Origin: Metellina segmentata
Lineage: Eukaryota > Arthropoda > Arachnida > Araneae > Tetragnathidae
Reading direction: 5' to 3'
NCBI GenBank assembly: GCA_947359465.1
Contig: OX375882.1
Location: 54,992,509-55,056,508 of the forward strand
DNA: 64,000 bases
Shown here: piece after piece, positions 21,352 through 33,103 of the stretch
How the letters are laid out: every line of letters starts with the position of its first letter
Position numbering within the stretch: the stretch's first letter is position 1
Position numbers and translations under genes: made by a program
Notes under the pieces: generated by a model
Seen by the model: the letters and a program-made list of their open reading frames with translations, nothing else
The model's database searches: none
Told to the model about the DNA's origin: nothing

Positions 21352-22503
21352 ATCGCAATCGTAATCGTAACTTTAAATTGTTTTTACAAGATACAGAGAG
21401 TTATCGAAACAGTTTTCCGATTTCTTCACAACTGTTTCTTCGAATCATTGTTTTTGTATCAGATTAGAGATTTTAAAACAAATCCGTCTTAACATTGTGA
21501 TTGAAATAATAGTTACTGACAATGGCAAAACTTTCCAGTAAACCCATGTTTGTAGCAGACCTATTTCCGCCTTTGAAAGAGATTATAATTATAAATAATA
21601 ATTATAAGAATAAAAATTATAAATAAAAAGAAATAAAATAAAAATAAAAATAAATAAAATAAAATAAAAAGAATAAAAATTATAAAATAAATAGTGATTA
21701 GAAATCTGATTGGTTTGCTCTTCCACAATATTTTGTAGAACCTGTGGTAGATTTATGCTTCTGCCGCCTAGGGGCTTCCGGAAGAAGTACTCCCACCCCC
21801 TGCCCTCAGCAGTCACCAATGATATTCCCTCTACACTTCACCTCCCCTTAAGGAGAGACAAAAAACTCCCTCCTCGTTCCCTTTTGCGCTTTCTACCCCA
21901 TAGGTTTATCAATAGCACAAAGCTCAAAATCTACCCTAATTAAGTTCAACAGAGATTTTGGAAAAATTAAAAATTAGAATCAAATCGATATATAGCATTG
22001 TCAACAAAAACATAATTTCATACAATGTCATTCAAAATTCAAGCATGTTATTTTTATTTTTAAATTGCTTGACATTTTTAATTATTTGAATATTTATTAT
22101 TTTGTTTTTATTGTTGTGTCTTGTGCCTTTGGAACTTTTCCAAAAAATGTTGCCGTCCTGGAGCTGCACCAGAACTTGCCCAGGAGCCACCTCACCAACT
22201 TAAAACCACCACTAGGAAGTTTAAGCCTTTAACCATCGCTGGGAGTTTTAAAAAACCATTTTCGTGCAAACAGAATGGGATTTTCAAAGTATAATTCCAC
22301 GTCTTTTGCATCTATTACAACTTTACATCGGCTAACAACGCCTCAAGGAACTATTTTAGTGACTACAGCTCGCAACACAGCGCCCATGGGGGTATCAAAA
22401 TCCCGGACAGCTACTGTTATAAGCTTTTCTTGAAGCCAGTTAACCGAGGAATGATTCTCCTAGTATGATTTATTTTGGTTGCAAATGTAGTTTAAGAAGA
22501 AGG
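21352..22503. other. Spacer, A-rich simple sequence, nothing coding
   Basis: Contains an AT-rich simple-sequence stretch built from AAATAAAA/ATAATTAT words (about 21580-21690). A C-rich patch follows (21770-21900), where the reverse frame has no domain. Nothing further was recognised. Confidence 0.45.
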
Positions 22504-22902
22504 AACCCTCCTGGTGGTTGTATCTCTACGAGATATCTCGTCATTAGCAAAACTGTTCAGATCTTGATCAGATCGAGATATCTCATTCATCAAGCTCTCG
22601 TCATCTGTTATCATTGGAAGAAAACTGACCAGATCTTAATATTGTGGTAATTAAAAAATTGGTAATATCTTGATGACGAGATATCTCGTCATCTAGATAT
22701 TACCAACTTTACTAAGGACGAGATACCTCGTCATTAGTAAAATTGCTCAGATCTTGATTGAAGAGATTGATTTCATTTGTAACAAAGATAATCAATTATT
22801 CGTACGAAGGTCTCAAACCCTCCAAGTAATTTCGACGATATATCTCGTCAGAAGCAATATTGGTTGGATCTCGATGGTCGAGATAATTATTAAGAGGATT
22901 AA
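22504..22902. mobile_element. TTAA-type palindrome MITE, composite
   Basis: Left end AACCCTCCTGGTGGTTG (22504), right end AAGAGGATTAA (22902). It is longer than other copies. A second internal terminus, AAACCCTCCAAGTAATTTCG near 22814, suggests two copies fused or nested. The perfect palindrome GACGAGATATCTCGTC is at 22675-22690. Confidence 0.7.
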
Positions 22903-23017
22903 ACCCTTTCATAAAAATAATTATTGACTTCCTCTAATTGTTTTATAAATAATCTTAAACTCATATTTATAACCATTATGTTAATTACGCTAACAATGAC
23001 AGGTATTTAATTCCTAC

Positions 23018-23158
23018 CTTCTCTCCCTCCGAATGATGATTGGAGAAGTCCGGTCTGTCCGCATGGAGGAAGACCCCCTCGTCGCACACCACCAGAAACT
23101 TGTGTCTCCGATCGCCGAACAGACCGTCGATTCGTCTTCTTACTGTCTTCTCGTCCAT
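23018..23158 (-). CDS. Candidate first coding exon of an unrecognised gene
   Basis: On the minus strand an ATG at 23158 in good context (AAACATGG) opens a 47-codon frame. It ends exactly at a donor-like site, GAGAAG|GTAGGAA (GT at 23017-23016), in phase 0. An in-frame TGA lies four codons upstream, fixing this ATG as the first possible start. The peptide begins MDEKTVRRRIDGLFGD, continues HKFLVVCDEGVFLHADRPDF and ends HHSEGEK, with a hydrophobic/charged balance unlike the AT-rich noise around it. The sequence is clearly more GC-rich than its flanks. I do not recognise the family. It could be the 5' exon of a gene running leftwards. A longer frame in another phase covers the same bases and is probably the shadow. 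Confidence 0.4.
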
Positions 23159-24414
23159 GTTTTCCGATCAATAAACGCTTCAAAAATCCGTTCGATATCG
23201 GAGGATGTTCCTCAACAGCTTCTATCGGAGACACTTCCGAATGCGAATCGTTCAACACTCGAAAACAAGCACGTGGGCACAGTGGGGTGGAGGGCAACAA
23301 GCGTGGCCGTGTTGCCAAACACACCGGTGAGGAACTGTCTCCATATTGCTTCTTGTTCATTTCAGTGTTGTCTTTGGCTCGTATCGTGTATACTGCCCTG
23401 ACCATACTACACTGACTTGCCAAACTTGAGGAACAGCTAAGTTTTTAACTGCTACTTTGTAGTATAGGAATCTGGATGTTGAATAGCGATACAAAAGGTA
23501 CTTCGCAAGTTTCCGAACTGATGAATATGTCTAGTCTCATCTCGTTCGGTTACTTACGAACAATATCATAAGTGATGAGTCTGTCTAGTCTAGTACAGAA
23601 GTGATGTCCTTTACCTGTGTACCATGAGATAGAAGTCTGACTGAAAACTTAAAAAAGAGGGAAGGCTGTACTTTATAGGCTGCAGACTGCCTCGAACACT
23701 GATGCATGTTTTCCACCACGTATGCATACAGAGAATGGGGTTTCGGATGAGTCTTAGTATTTAACGGACCAGTTATTGAGTTAAAAGTTCTATCAGTTGT
23801 CTCAGTCGCCTTCAGAAACATATGAAATATTTTTATTAAATTGAGATAAGCAGGAACTTAAGAATTTATAGCTAGTTTCGTGTTCATTAATACTATATTT
23901 AATTGCATAAATACTATATTTAATTGCATAAATACACACATAAACCTTCAATTTTCATTAAAAGATATATTAAAAAAAAATTTTAACACTTTATGAAACA
24001 AAACGGAATTTAAACAAATGTTGTTGTTGTTGTTATTAATCCCCGACGTGGTCTCTTTAAATTAGACCAGGTCCACGAGTCCATAAACCCCCAAAATGTC
24101 CAAGAAATGTAGAGGTTCCGAAAAACTCTTGTCCATTGTAAAGTCAATACATTTTAAAATATGAGATGGCGAAGCATGATCAGCTCAACGCTTGGTACAA
24201 GTACATCAGATAAATCTATTTGCGACAATTTCCAAAGTAGCTATTTGCAAATTAAGTCTACTTTTGGCTTGGATACTTTTTTAAATGTTTAATTGTCATG
24301 ATTGGTTACCCACCAAGAAAATCTGGTATCCGTATTTAGTGTGCACGCCAGGTAAACCTATACAGAGGGACGTACAAGGCCTGTGGACCGAGTAAATCTG
24401 ACTGATGAACAGCA
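23159..24414. other. Spacer; possible promoter region on its left
   Basis: About 23159-23420 is GC-richer than average and would be the 5' UTR or promoter of the candidate exon. No TATA box was identified. The remainder is AT-rich, with a short GTT microsatellite at 24018-24034 and nothing else recognised. Confidence 0.35.
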
Positions 24415-24950
24415 TGTAAATATTTAATAATAATTCATAAATATTTAATAATAATTCATAAATATTTAATAATAATTCATAAATATTTAATAATAATTCA
24501 TAAATATTTAATAATAATTCATTAATATTTAATAGTAATTCATAAATATTTAATAGTAATTCATAAATATTTAATAATAATTTATAAATATTTAATAATA
24601 ATTCATAAATATTTAATAATAATTCATTAATATTTAATAGTAATTCATAAATATTTAATAGTAATTCATAAATATTTAATAATAATTCATAAATATTTAA
24701 TAATAATTCATAAATATTTAATAATAATTCATAAATATTTAATAATAATTCATAAATATTTAATAATAATTCATTAATATTTAATAGTAATTCATAAATA
24801 TTTAATAGTAATTCATAAATATTTAATAATAATTCATAAATATTTAATAATAATTCATAAATATTTAATAATAATTCATAAATATTTAATAATAATTCAT
24901 AAATATTTAATAGTAATTCATAAATATTTAATAATAATTCATAAATATTT
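24415..24950. repeat. Minisatellite, 21-bp unit, about 25 copies
   Basis: Tandem copies of AAATATTTAATAATAATTCAT. Variants carrying TAATAGTAA and ATTAATATT are not random: the variant block ATTAATATTTAATAGTAATT recurs near 24521, 24626 and 24773, i.e. 5 and then 7 units apart. This shows amplification of multi-unit blocks. It contains no C or G beyond a few positions. Confidence 0.95.
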
Positions 24951-25749
24951 TACTGTCCTTAATAAATATTCAAAAATGTAAGTATTTGTCAAACCTATAC
25001 AAAACCTTAAAAAAGGGAAATTTTCTTCTGTAAAAAACCTGAACAGAATGTCAACACGTGCTCATAAGGAAGGTTCCATAACTAGTTAATTGAGACCACG
25101 CTTCAATTTGTTGTTGGCCCCTCATTGCCGAAGATTCGCGGTCAAAGTGAAGGCTACGTGTGAAAGTGGGCCGAGTGGGTGACGTGTGGTCTTCGAGATT
25201 TCTCCTTTTCTGGGCATTCGAACGATCGAGGTCTTCTGCATCAGATCTGCTTCTTCCGGTTAGTCAGGTCGAGTGGATACAACTTTTCATTCATCCAGCG
25301 CAGTTTCCGCAACTCTGGAATGGGTGACGCAATGCGAAGGGCAGTGCTGTTGGAGGACAAGGGAACCGATTATCATTCATGAAAGACCTGTTAATGTGCT
25401 TCTACCTCCGAGGCACAAATCAGTAATGTTCTTGAGAAATTCACAAAACATATATATTTTTTTATTAATCCTCAAAGTTGAAGTTCTGGAAGCTGATACT
25501 CCTCAAACCCCGATGCACAAATCAAGGGTATTTTCTTAAATGTCATTAAAATACTAAATTGTACTTAGTCGTATTCAAAATTAAAGTTCCAGATAATTCC
25601 AGACCCCAGGTGCAGAATTATATTCAGTGTTCTGCAGCAAAACTTCAAGCAATTGCAATTGTTCTCAGACATTTTGTCTGAATTTTGAAAACTGCAGCAA
25701 AATCAAAACAGACGTAAAACACAATTATCTGCTAATTATGCATTACATA
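24951..25749. other. Spacer, nothing firmly recognised
   Basis: A GC-richer patch at 25120-25400 has short overlapping frames on the plus strand and none with a domain. The remainder is AT-rich. The A at 25749 is the insertion base of the next Helitron. Confidence 0.4.
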
Positions 25750-26560
25750 TCTATATATATAAAACACTAGCGTACGTGGACCCGAAATCGACGTTATTTG
25801 TGTATCGTCGAATGGCAACAATCAACGTAAATAAAATAACCCAGATATTTTGAATTCTTGCTGTTTTCAAATAGACGAGGTTAATTTCTATGCAAAATAC
25901 GGAATTAAAACGTAATATTTATGTTTGAACTGACTTTTTATTTCTTTCTTTGATGTAAAGGTAATTTAAACGTAATTTTGCTACCCGGTATCTGGCCACG
26001 TCTGAATTAATGTTTACTTTTTTAATTTGATTTAGAATTCCGTGTTTGGGTATTTGAGTTGACTACGAGATTTTGCGGACATATTTGAGAATTCCCAAAA
26101 TATTCTATAAATATGTGTTCTTTTTGTTAATAAATGAATATTGTCTTTGTCAATATCGTTGAAAGCCTTTTGTCGCATTATTCTATTTCATAATATATTT
26201 AGGAAGTCGAAATTAAACACGTTTGATTTTTTCAGAATGTTGCATTTTTTCAAGGATTATAATTTTATTTTTGTTTGCATTAGGTGTTCCGGTATCTTAC
26301 CTATTGCAGAAATATTATTTAGGATTTTTATTTTAAGGATATATCTATTTCCTGCAAAATATCACTAGACATGGGTAATTTTGTAGCGGTATATGTATAT
26401 TTCGACCAACTTTCTTTAAATATTTGATTGAATACGCAATTATTTGAAGAATTGTTTCACAAAAATAAATAAAATATACAAATCAAAACATGTTTAATTA
26501 CGGTGTGTAAAAATTAAAAAAAAAACACTATTACGCACCGCCGAGCGCTAGCCCGTTTAG
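25750..26560 (+). mobile_element. Helitron-like element, family A copy 2
   Basis: Starts TCTATATATATAAAACAC after A and matches 8353-9189 along its length, including GTACGTGGACCCGAAATCG near the start and TACGGTGTGTAAAAA near the end. The terminal hairpin is damaged: GCGCTAGCCCGTTTAG then T, so CTAG has become TTAG or the hairpin was deleted to the first GCTAG. It is non-autonomous. The frame at 26141-26368 is not a gene. Confidence 0.8.
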
Positions 26561-26895
26561 TTTATAATAAAACATCAAAATTAATTCACTTACTTCATTT
26601 AAAACGAAGGCATATTTTCAGAATTTGCAATTCTGGTCGATACCTTTCGAAATCAAATATTTTGTCATTGACATAGAAGATGTGTTATTTATAAAGTGTT
26701 TGTGGTAATTTGGGGCAGTAAAGGGAGGTTGTTCCTTAGCTAAAGAAAACAGGTGTGGCAAGGAGAGCGCTTTGCACTGCAGAACATCGTGTTATAATTG
26801 GAAAAAAAGGCCAAAATTTTGATAAAATTAAGGAAAAATTGTTCTGCAAAGACTTTGATAGTTCGTCGCAGTTTTAAGAATTTTCTGCTTCCGGG

Positions 26896-27118
26896 GTTTC
26901 GACGAGATATCTCGTCTATCGTGATCTGGCTGATTTCGGTAATGTCGATACATCTTGTTATCAAGATAGTGTCGAATTTAAGACGAAATCATGCACTGGT
27001 CAGTCTTCTAATGATCGTGATCTTGTTTTCATCGAATGACGAGGTACATAGTCCATCAATATCTGTCAATTTTGCAAATGATAAGCTACCTCGTCGAGAA
27101 AACCACCAGGAGAGTTAA
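26896..27118. mobile_element. TTAA-type palindrome MITE
   Basis: The left part GGGGTTTCGACGAGATATCT contains a perfect GACGAGATATCTCGTC at 26901-26916. The right end is AAAACCACCAGGAGAGTTAA. The left TTAA is not preserved. Confidence 0.75.
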
Positions 27119-27178
27119 AATTCAGAGACTCTCAACAAAGGATGTTTTTAAAAATTCAGTTATAAAAATTGTGTTTTC

Positions 27179-27400
27179 TAACCCTCCTGGAGGGTGATTG
27201 TCTTGGCAAGGTATTTCGTCCTTAGGAAAACTGATCAGGTCTTTATAAACGCAATATCTCGTCATTAGAAGACAAAAGACGATATCTTGACCTCGCCATC
27301 ATAGAAAATCGATAATATCTTTATGAAGAGACATCTCGTCATTAGCAAAATTGGTATGTTCTAGATGGACGAGATATCTCGTCGAAATTACTTGGTGAGA
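27179..27400. mobile_element. TTAA-type palindrome MITE
   Basis: Left end TAACCCTCCTGGAGGGTG, perfect palindrome at 27368-27383, right end worn (GTCGAAATTACTTGGTGAG). It lies only about 60 bp from the previous copy. Confidence 0.75.
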
Positions 27401-27429
27401 TCTCCAAAAGCAAAGTTTCAGGAGATAAA

Positions 27430-27746
27430 TGGGCCGCCGTATATCGGTTGGAAGAGTTACGGATTAGCAACCGGAGGGTTGCGAGTTTGAATCCAACCAA
27501 AGACCGTCGTGTACGAGGGGAAGCTGGTCCACGTTAAATCTGTCGTGGTCTCAATTGTCCTCACGTTGGTGTGGTGTGGAGGTTCGGAGAGTGGGGTGCT
27601 GGCTCAGGTGTTGCCTCGTCGTCTGACAGTGGTTCGAAATTACGTGATGTTGTCCTGTCCTTTCCCATCAGGGGTTGATCACGTACCGTAGACCATAAAC
27701 CGTTGTGCTGCTCCAGTGCCTTCCGACGTTAGTTAAATACCTACAC
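27430..27746 (+). mobile_element. SINE head type 2
   Basis: Well-preserved copy. The head has ATCGGTTGGAAGAGTTACGG and GCGAGTTTGAATCCAACC (B-box-like). The body includes GTGCTGGCTCAGGTGTTGCC and CCGTTGTGCTGCTCCAGTGC. The tail is AGTTAAATACC. Its right end joins the broken DD41D transposase directly. Confidence 0.88.
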
Positions 27747-28708
27747 AAGCCAAACATTCTGGCAGCAGGTACGGTCCAATCAGCCAATCACCAAGGATGC
27801 CTGCCCAGAAGTTCACGGCAAATCTCTGCTGGTGTTTACGAGAGAATGGCGTGGGGGTTGCTTTCAGCCCAGACATGTTCGTTTCGAGTGTTGAAAATGC
27901 CTTTTCGGGTAAATGAAGCTTCAATGAATAACACTAATGCTAGAAATTGCAGATTGTTATTTCTCTTCTGGAGCATCCACATCACAAACTCTAGCCGGCG
28001 AGGATAGTCTGCTGTATTTAAAACTTGGACATTCCGTATGTGGAAGGGGTGCATACGTGTCTCATGAATGACTTGAATGCCACCGCTCGCGTACCTGTTG
28101 TAGGCGTTGCTGTGAAACTCTCCAAGACACACTCTACCTTTCCAGGCCTCTGAACACGTCCCGTATTACTCTTTGCGATAGTGAACGAGCCTGTTTCCCG
28201 TAGTTTTCTATCCACACTGGCGAAGGTAGAATGGTGTGGAATACGAAGCCTCGAAAATCTTGGTACAATCTTTGAGCTGCAAGTCCGTTCCCACATGATT
28301 GACCATACATTAAATGCATATCTGTCAAATCCCCACTACTGTAATGCGCCATGGCCGTTATGTAGTCGATTCGGATGTTTTTATCATCGTAAAAATCTGA
28401 AGCATTCAGGATATAATTCTTCTAAAGACTAACAACATCAGTTGGTTTCGACCTTTATCGACCTTGATCAGTCAATCAGCTGCGTCAATGCGCCGTCTTT
28501 GCACTAGACATTTGCATACGGTGAATGTATCTGGAGAAGTGCTACGTCTCCGGCAGAGTAAATGTCAGAAGTGAGGACTTTTGAAAGTTGGTCGTGTTTG
28601 TTTCACTTTTCCGACACTCTGAGTGGATTGCTCTCTGAGTAAATATTGGTCATCTTGATGGGTACTATCACCCCTTTAATGTTTTCTAACAAGCTTACGA
28701 ACACCCTG
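27747..28708 (-). pseudogene. Decayed DD41D-type transposon, 3' half lost
   Basis: Minus-strand remnants match the intact element at 17819. An N-terminal piece starts MAHYSSGDLTDMHLMYGQSC at 28352. A middle piece has EASFTRKGIFNTRNEHVWA, with the preceding catalytic aspartate changed (FIEASFT instead of FSDEASFT). A further piece has NFWAGILGDWLIGPYLLP. Frames shift between the pieces. Everything after that point, including the second and third catalytic aspartates, is gone; the SINE at 27430-27746 sits at the break. The outer end CACCCTG next to TA is at 28708. It is non-functional. Confidence 0.88.
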
Positions 28709-28719
28709 TACATGTGTAC

Positions 28720-29992
28720 CATGACGAAATATTTTAATACGAGGTAAACATCATGACGAAATATTTTAATACGAGGTAAACATCATGACGAAATATTTTA
28801 ATACGAGGTAAACATCATGACGAAATATTTTAATACGAGGTAAACATCATGACGAAATATTTTAATACGAGGTGAACATCATGAGGAAATATTTTAATAC
28901 GAGGTGAACATCATGACGAAATATTTTAATACGAGGTAAACATCATGACGAAATATTTTAATACGAGGTAAACATCATGACGAAATATTTTAATACGAGG
29001 TAAACATCATGACGAAATATTTTAATACGAGGTAAACATCATGACGAAATATTTTAATACGAGGTAAATATCATGACGAAATATTTTAATACGAGGTAAA
29101 CATCATGACGAAATATTTTAATACGAGGTAAACATCATGACGAAATATTTTAATACGAGGTGAACATCATGACGAAATATTTTAATACGAGGTAAACATC
29201 ATGACGAAATATTTTAATACGAGGTGAACATCATGACGAAATATTTTAATACGAGGTGAACATCATGACGAAATATTTTAATACGAGGTAAACATCATGA
29301 CGAAATATTTTAATACGAGATGAACATCATGACGAAATATTTTAATACGAGGTAAACATCATGACGAAATATTTTAATACGAGGTAAACATCATGACGAA
29401 ATATTTTAATACGAGGTGAACATCATGACGAAATATTTTAATACGAGGTAAACATCATGACGAAATATTTTAATACGAGGTAAACATCATGACGAAATAT
29501 TTTAATACGAGGTGAACATCATGACGAAATATTTTAATACGAGGTAAACATCATGACGAAATATTTTAATACGAGGTGAACATCATGACGAAATATTTTA
29601 ATACGAGGTAAACATCATGACGAAATATTTTAATACGAGGTAAACATCATGACGAAATATTTTAATACGAGGTGAACATCATGACGAAATATTTTAATAC
29701 GAGGTAAACATCATGACGAAATATTTTAATACGAGGTAAACATCATGACGAAATATTTTAATACGAGGTAAACATCATGACGAAATATTTTAATACGAGG
29801 TAAACATCATGACGAAATATTTTAATACGAGGTAAACATCATGACGAAATATTTTAATACGAGGTAAACATCATGACGAAATATTTTAATACGAGGTAAA
29901 CATCATGACGAAATATTTTAATACGAGGTAAACATCATGACGAAATATTTTAATACGAGGTAAACATCATGAGGAAATATTTTAATACGAGA
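28720..29992. repeat. Minisatellite, 32-bp unit, about 40 copies
   Basis: Highly uniform tandem array of the unit CATGACGAAATATTTTAATA plus CGAGGTAAACAT. The chief variable position is GTAAAC versus GTGAAC; rarer changes are GAGGAA for GACGAA, GTAAAT, and AGATGAAC. Homogeneity points to recent expansion. It begins about a dozen bases beyond the end of the decayed DD41D element. Confidence 0.97.
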
Positions 29993-30136
29993 AAAACATC
30001 AAACGCCTATTTTTCTTTACATTTACTACTTTTTACTATAGTGAAAACTACCTTTTGAATATGCTTTATTGCCATCATCGCGTAGTCACACCAGCAGTAT
30101 AGCACCCAATTTATAAATTTAATGAAACTGAAATTG

Positions 30137-30435
30137 CCTACCAACCAGACTGGTGGTTAAGGTTAGCCTCTTAGTCAGAAGGTTCCTTATTCGAATCCGC
30201 GGTCCGTGCATGGAGGTTTTGTAAGCGTATGGTGTAGATGCGGCTGATGCATTTTGAATCTGTCGTGGCCGAAATATTTACTTTCGGTTTGTGTGTAAGT
30301 TTGGAGAGTGGGGTACCAGCTCAGGTGTTGCCTCGTCATCTGATCGTGGCTCAAAATTACGTTGTGTTTCGCCTCGGATCTTTCCTTTTGTGGATTGATT
30401 GTATTGCTCTAGTACAACGCTAATTAAAAATTACC
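30137..30435 (+). mobile_element. SINE head type 1 with target duplication
   Basis: Flanked by a perfect 12-bp duplication AAACTGAAATTG (30125-30136 and 30436-30447). The head reads CTGGTGGTTAAGGTTAGCC and GTTCCTTATTCGAATCC. The body contains GGTACCAGCTCAGGTGTTGC and ends TAATTAAAAATTACC. It is the type 1 head on the plus strand. Confidence 0.92.
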
Positions 30436-30718
30436 AAACTGAAATTGAAATTCTCTTCGTATTTTTTAATGAGTATATTCAAAATTAAATTTCGAGAATC
30501 ACTAAAAATAGATTAATTTTAAAGCAAGGATATGAGAAGTTAATACACTTGGATGAAATTTAGTCAAAACAGTCGCTAAAATTGGTAAAAGATACGAATC
30601 TGGAAAACGTAATTTTAGATGACTGAATTTTTAATAACAATAGCGAACTGTTTTTCACGAAAAACGTGAATATAAATTACAGGTATATAATTATAGTTAG
30701 TTATTGTATGTATGGATT

Positions 30719-30926
30719 TCTATCTCTCCAAGTGGTTTGAATGAGATATATCGTCCATGAAGATCTGGCCAGTAGTGATAGTGCAAAGATATCTCGTCAT
30801 CGAGATGTTGCACATTTTTATGATTACGAGTTCTGGTTAGTTGTTTCTAAGGAAGAGATATCTCGCCCATCAAGATCTGGTTAGTATTGGCAACGACTAG
30901 ATACCTTGTCGCACTAGGAGGGTTAA
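30719..30926. mobile_element. TTAA-type palindrome MITE
   Basis: Left end TCTCTCCAAGTGGTTTG, right end GCACTAGGAGGGTTAA (TTAA at 30923-30926). The interior shows AAGATATCTCGTCATCGAG and AAGAGATATCTCGCCC palindromes. Confidence 0.75.
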
Positions 30927-31149
30927 TCCTGAATTTGATTAATTGAAATTTCATGTGTCTCCTTAAGGTACGGCTTCAGTGATGCATCACGGGATGAAAG
31001 TTGACAATTATGGATGACATAAAGGATTCTAAAAACAATTTGATAATTTATCTACAGAAATTTAAAATATTTTTTATAAGATTGGTTAAATGTTCCATCA
31101 GGTAAAATGTTCCATCAAGCATCATCTTTAACAGCATTCGATTAATCAC

Positions 31150-32308
31150 CTTCCTTTCCTGGATCGTTGGTTAAAATCAGCAAAAGCTTCTCTCTTACTT
31201 TATCTTTAGCTTCCAATAGGTTTCGAATGTTTTGTTTGTCGTCAAACTCCCTCCCTTTATCAACCGAATCTCTCACCGTACTACGAGTAATGTGATTCTG
31301 CTGTACAGACTGAACTGCAATTTCTGTCTTCAATGCACTATGTAATGTTGATTTTAATGGGTCTGTAGCATCCACTTGTATTTTGCTATCTTCAAAGTCT
31401 TTGATTTCTTCTGATGGTAACAGACTTTTGTTGCACTCAGTGTTGATAGACAGATTCTGGAAATGACTTCTGTTGCTGGTGTTTTGAGTTACATTTGTGG
31501 ATCTTCTGAGTCCACCGCTGAATCTACTATGACCTGTGTCTTGGCAATTTAGGGCATTGGAAGTATGCTTATTGACCGCAAAATTTTTGACTTCTGGATT
31601 CTTTCTCTCCCATCTAGCAATCACTTCTTCGGCTCTCTTCAATATCTCTGGCGCGTCCACGATAAGATTGTCCTCGATGCGTCGATTCCAAAACCGCTCT
31701 TTCAAATCCTCGCTCGAGCTCTGAGGTCGTCTTAACTCGCATATCACTTCCTCGGGCAGATCATTAGAGTTTCTCAGAATCGTCTCCGTCCACCCATCTC
31801 TTGTCGACAGCTTGTCCAGTCTGTCCACTTGTACCGTCAGGGATCGGTGGGACAGTCCATCTGTCACGTTACAACAAGGCACGGATTGTAACCAGGAATA
31901 TAAACACAACTTCGACACATTGTAAGGGATGTCATCGGCAATTGAACTGAATTTGAATGTGACGGATTCCGATTGGGAAGAGGATCGCATCTGCCAATAC
32001 TCCTCACACGATTCATAAAGGATTCCTTTGACCAGCAGGTCTAGGAGGCGATGTTCGTCAATTTGCTGCGTGTTGAATTCGGCATTCATTCCTTTCATTT
32101 CTAACAGCACGGAGGAAACAGTTTCGAAGCATCGCCTTCTGGAGGATATTGGACTCCAGTCTTTGTATTTGGCGTCTTGTGACAGCTTCGTCAATCGCGC
32201 TAGCCTCCTTAGGTTTTCGTATTCAACTGGGCAATGACAGTAGGAGGACAGTTCTGAGAAGCACAAGGCAATGGCGTTTCCTAGATCTTCATACAGCTCG
32301 TTTCCCAA
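31150..32308 (-). CDS. WDR47: WDR47 (nemitin) orthologue, second coding exon
   Basis: Minus-strand exon bounded by an acceptor TTTTCTAAAATTTCAG (AG at 32310-32309) and a donor GGAAG|GTGATT (GT at 31149-31148). Entry is phase 0 and exit phase 1; the TTG at 32308 is not a start. About 386 codons. The first third continues the CTLH/CRA region and matches WDR47: SELSSYCHCP, AKYKDWSPISSRRRCFE, LLDLLVKGILYESCEEY and LYSWLQSVPC line up with the vertebrate protein. The rest is a polar linker, poorly conserved in this family. WDR47 is a cytosolic microtubule-associated scaffold of neurons with LisH, CTLH and C-terminal WD40 repeats. The WD40 exons must lie leftwards and were not found in this window. 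Confidence 0.9.
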
Positions 32309-32547
32309 CTGAAATTTTAGAAAAGAAAAATATTCAGATAAAAATTATTATATTTCGGTACTTGTTTTTAAAAAAACTTGCAGATAAACGCATAGCAAAC
32401 GCTGCGCTAAACTTCTTAATTGCTTGGATTTATTGATGACAGTGTAATTACTCAAAAAGAATCCAATTTTTAGAAATATAAAAGTCATATTCAATTGTTG
32501 GATTTCATACCTCTAAACGAAATAAAATTATCCAAAAATATATAAGG

Positions 32548-32845
32548 TCTAGGTAGCCAAGTTGGAAGAGTTGCGGATTAGGGTTGTGATTCCGAAACTC
32601 GATCCAACCAAAACCCGTTGTGTATGTGGGGGATTGGTGTACGTTAAATATGTCGTCTCCTCACGTTAGCATTGTGTGGAATTTCGGAGAGTGGTATACC
32701 AGCTCACAGATGTGCTTGTTTTCTTACCGTGGTTCAAAATTACGAGGTGTCGTCCTCGGATATTTACCTTCAGGATTTATATCGGATCGTCTCCAATAGT
32801 CTGCTGTGTTGCTCAAGTGTTACTTTAACTACCTTACCTTCCTAA
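32548..32845 (+). mobile_element. SINE head type 2 in WDR47 intron
   Basis: The head has GTAGCCAAGTTGGAAGAGTT; the B-box region is rearranged (TTGTGATTCCGAAACTCG). The body has ATACCAGCTCACAGATGTG and ends CTGCTGTGTTGCTCAAGTG. It is antisense to the host gene. Confidence 0.8.
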
Positions 32846-33103
32846 CAAAAATATACAGCAGCATTTGGTTACTCTTAAGGCTGTTAATTATTTTGTTTCC
32901 AATAAAATGTATTACAATTATTCAGCATATCAGTCATGCTTCCACAGTTCCATTCTGAACGTCCATTTCAATATCCCATTCCCTTGTTAAAAAGCAATTT
33001 GGCATTTCTTGGCATTAAACCTATTTTTTCGCTCCCATTTTCTTTTCTGCGCAGATATCCCATTGCTCTCTGTAATCAGACCGCTGAAGAATCTCATTAG
33101 AGT

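Noticed and set aside
23007..23423. 138-codon minus-strand frame
   Set aside because: It covers the candidate 47-codon exon in another phase; the shorter frame has better start context, an in-frame upstream stop and an exact donor, so the longer one is treated as the shadow.
28720..29992. CRISPR-like array
   Set aside because: The repeats are contiguous 32-bp units without unique spacers, in a eukaryotic setting: a minisatellite.
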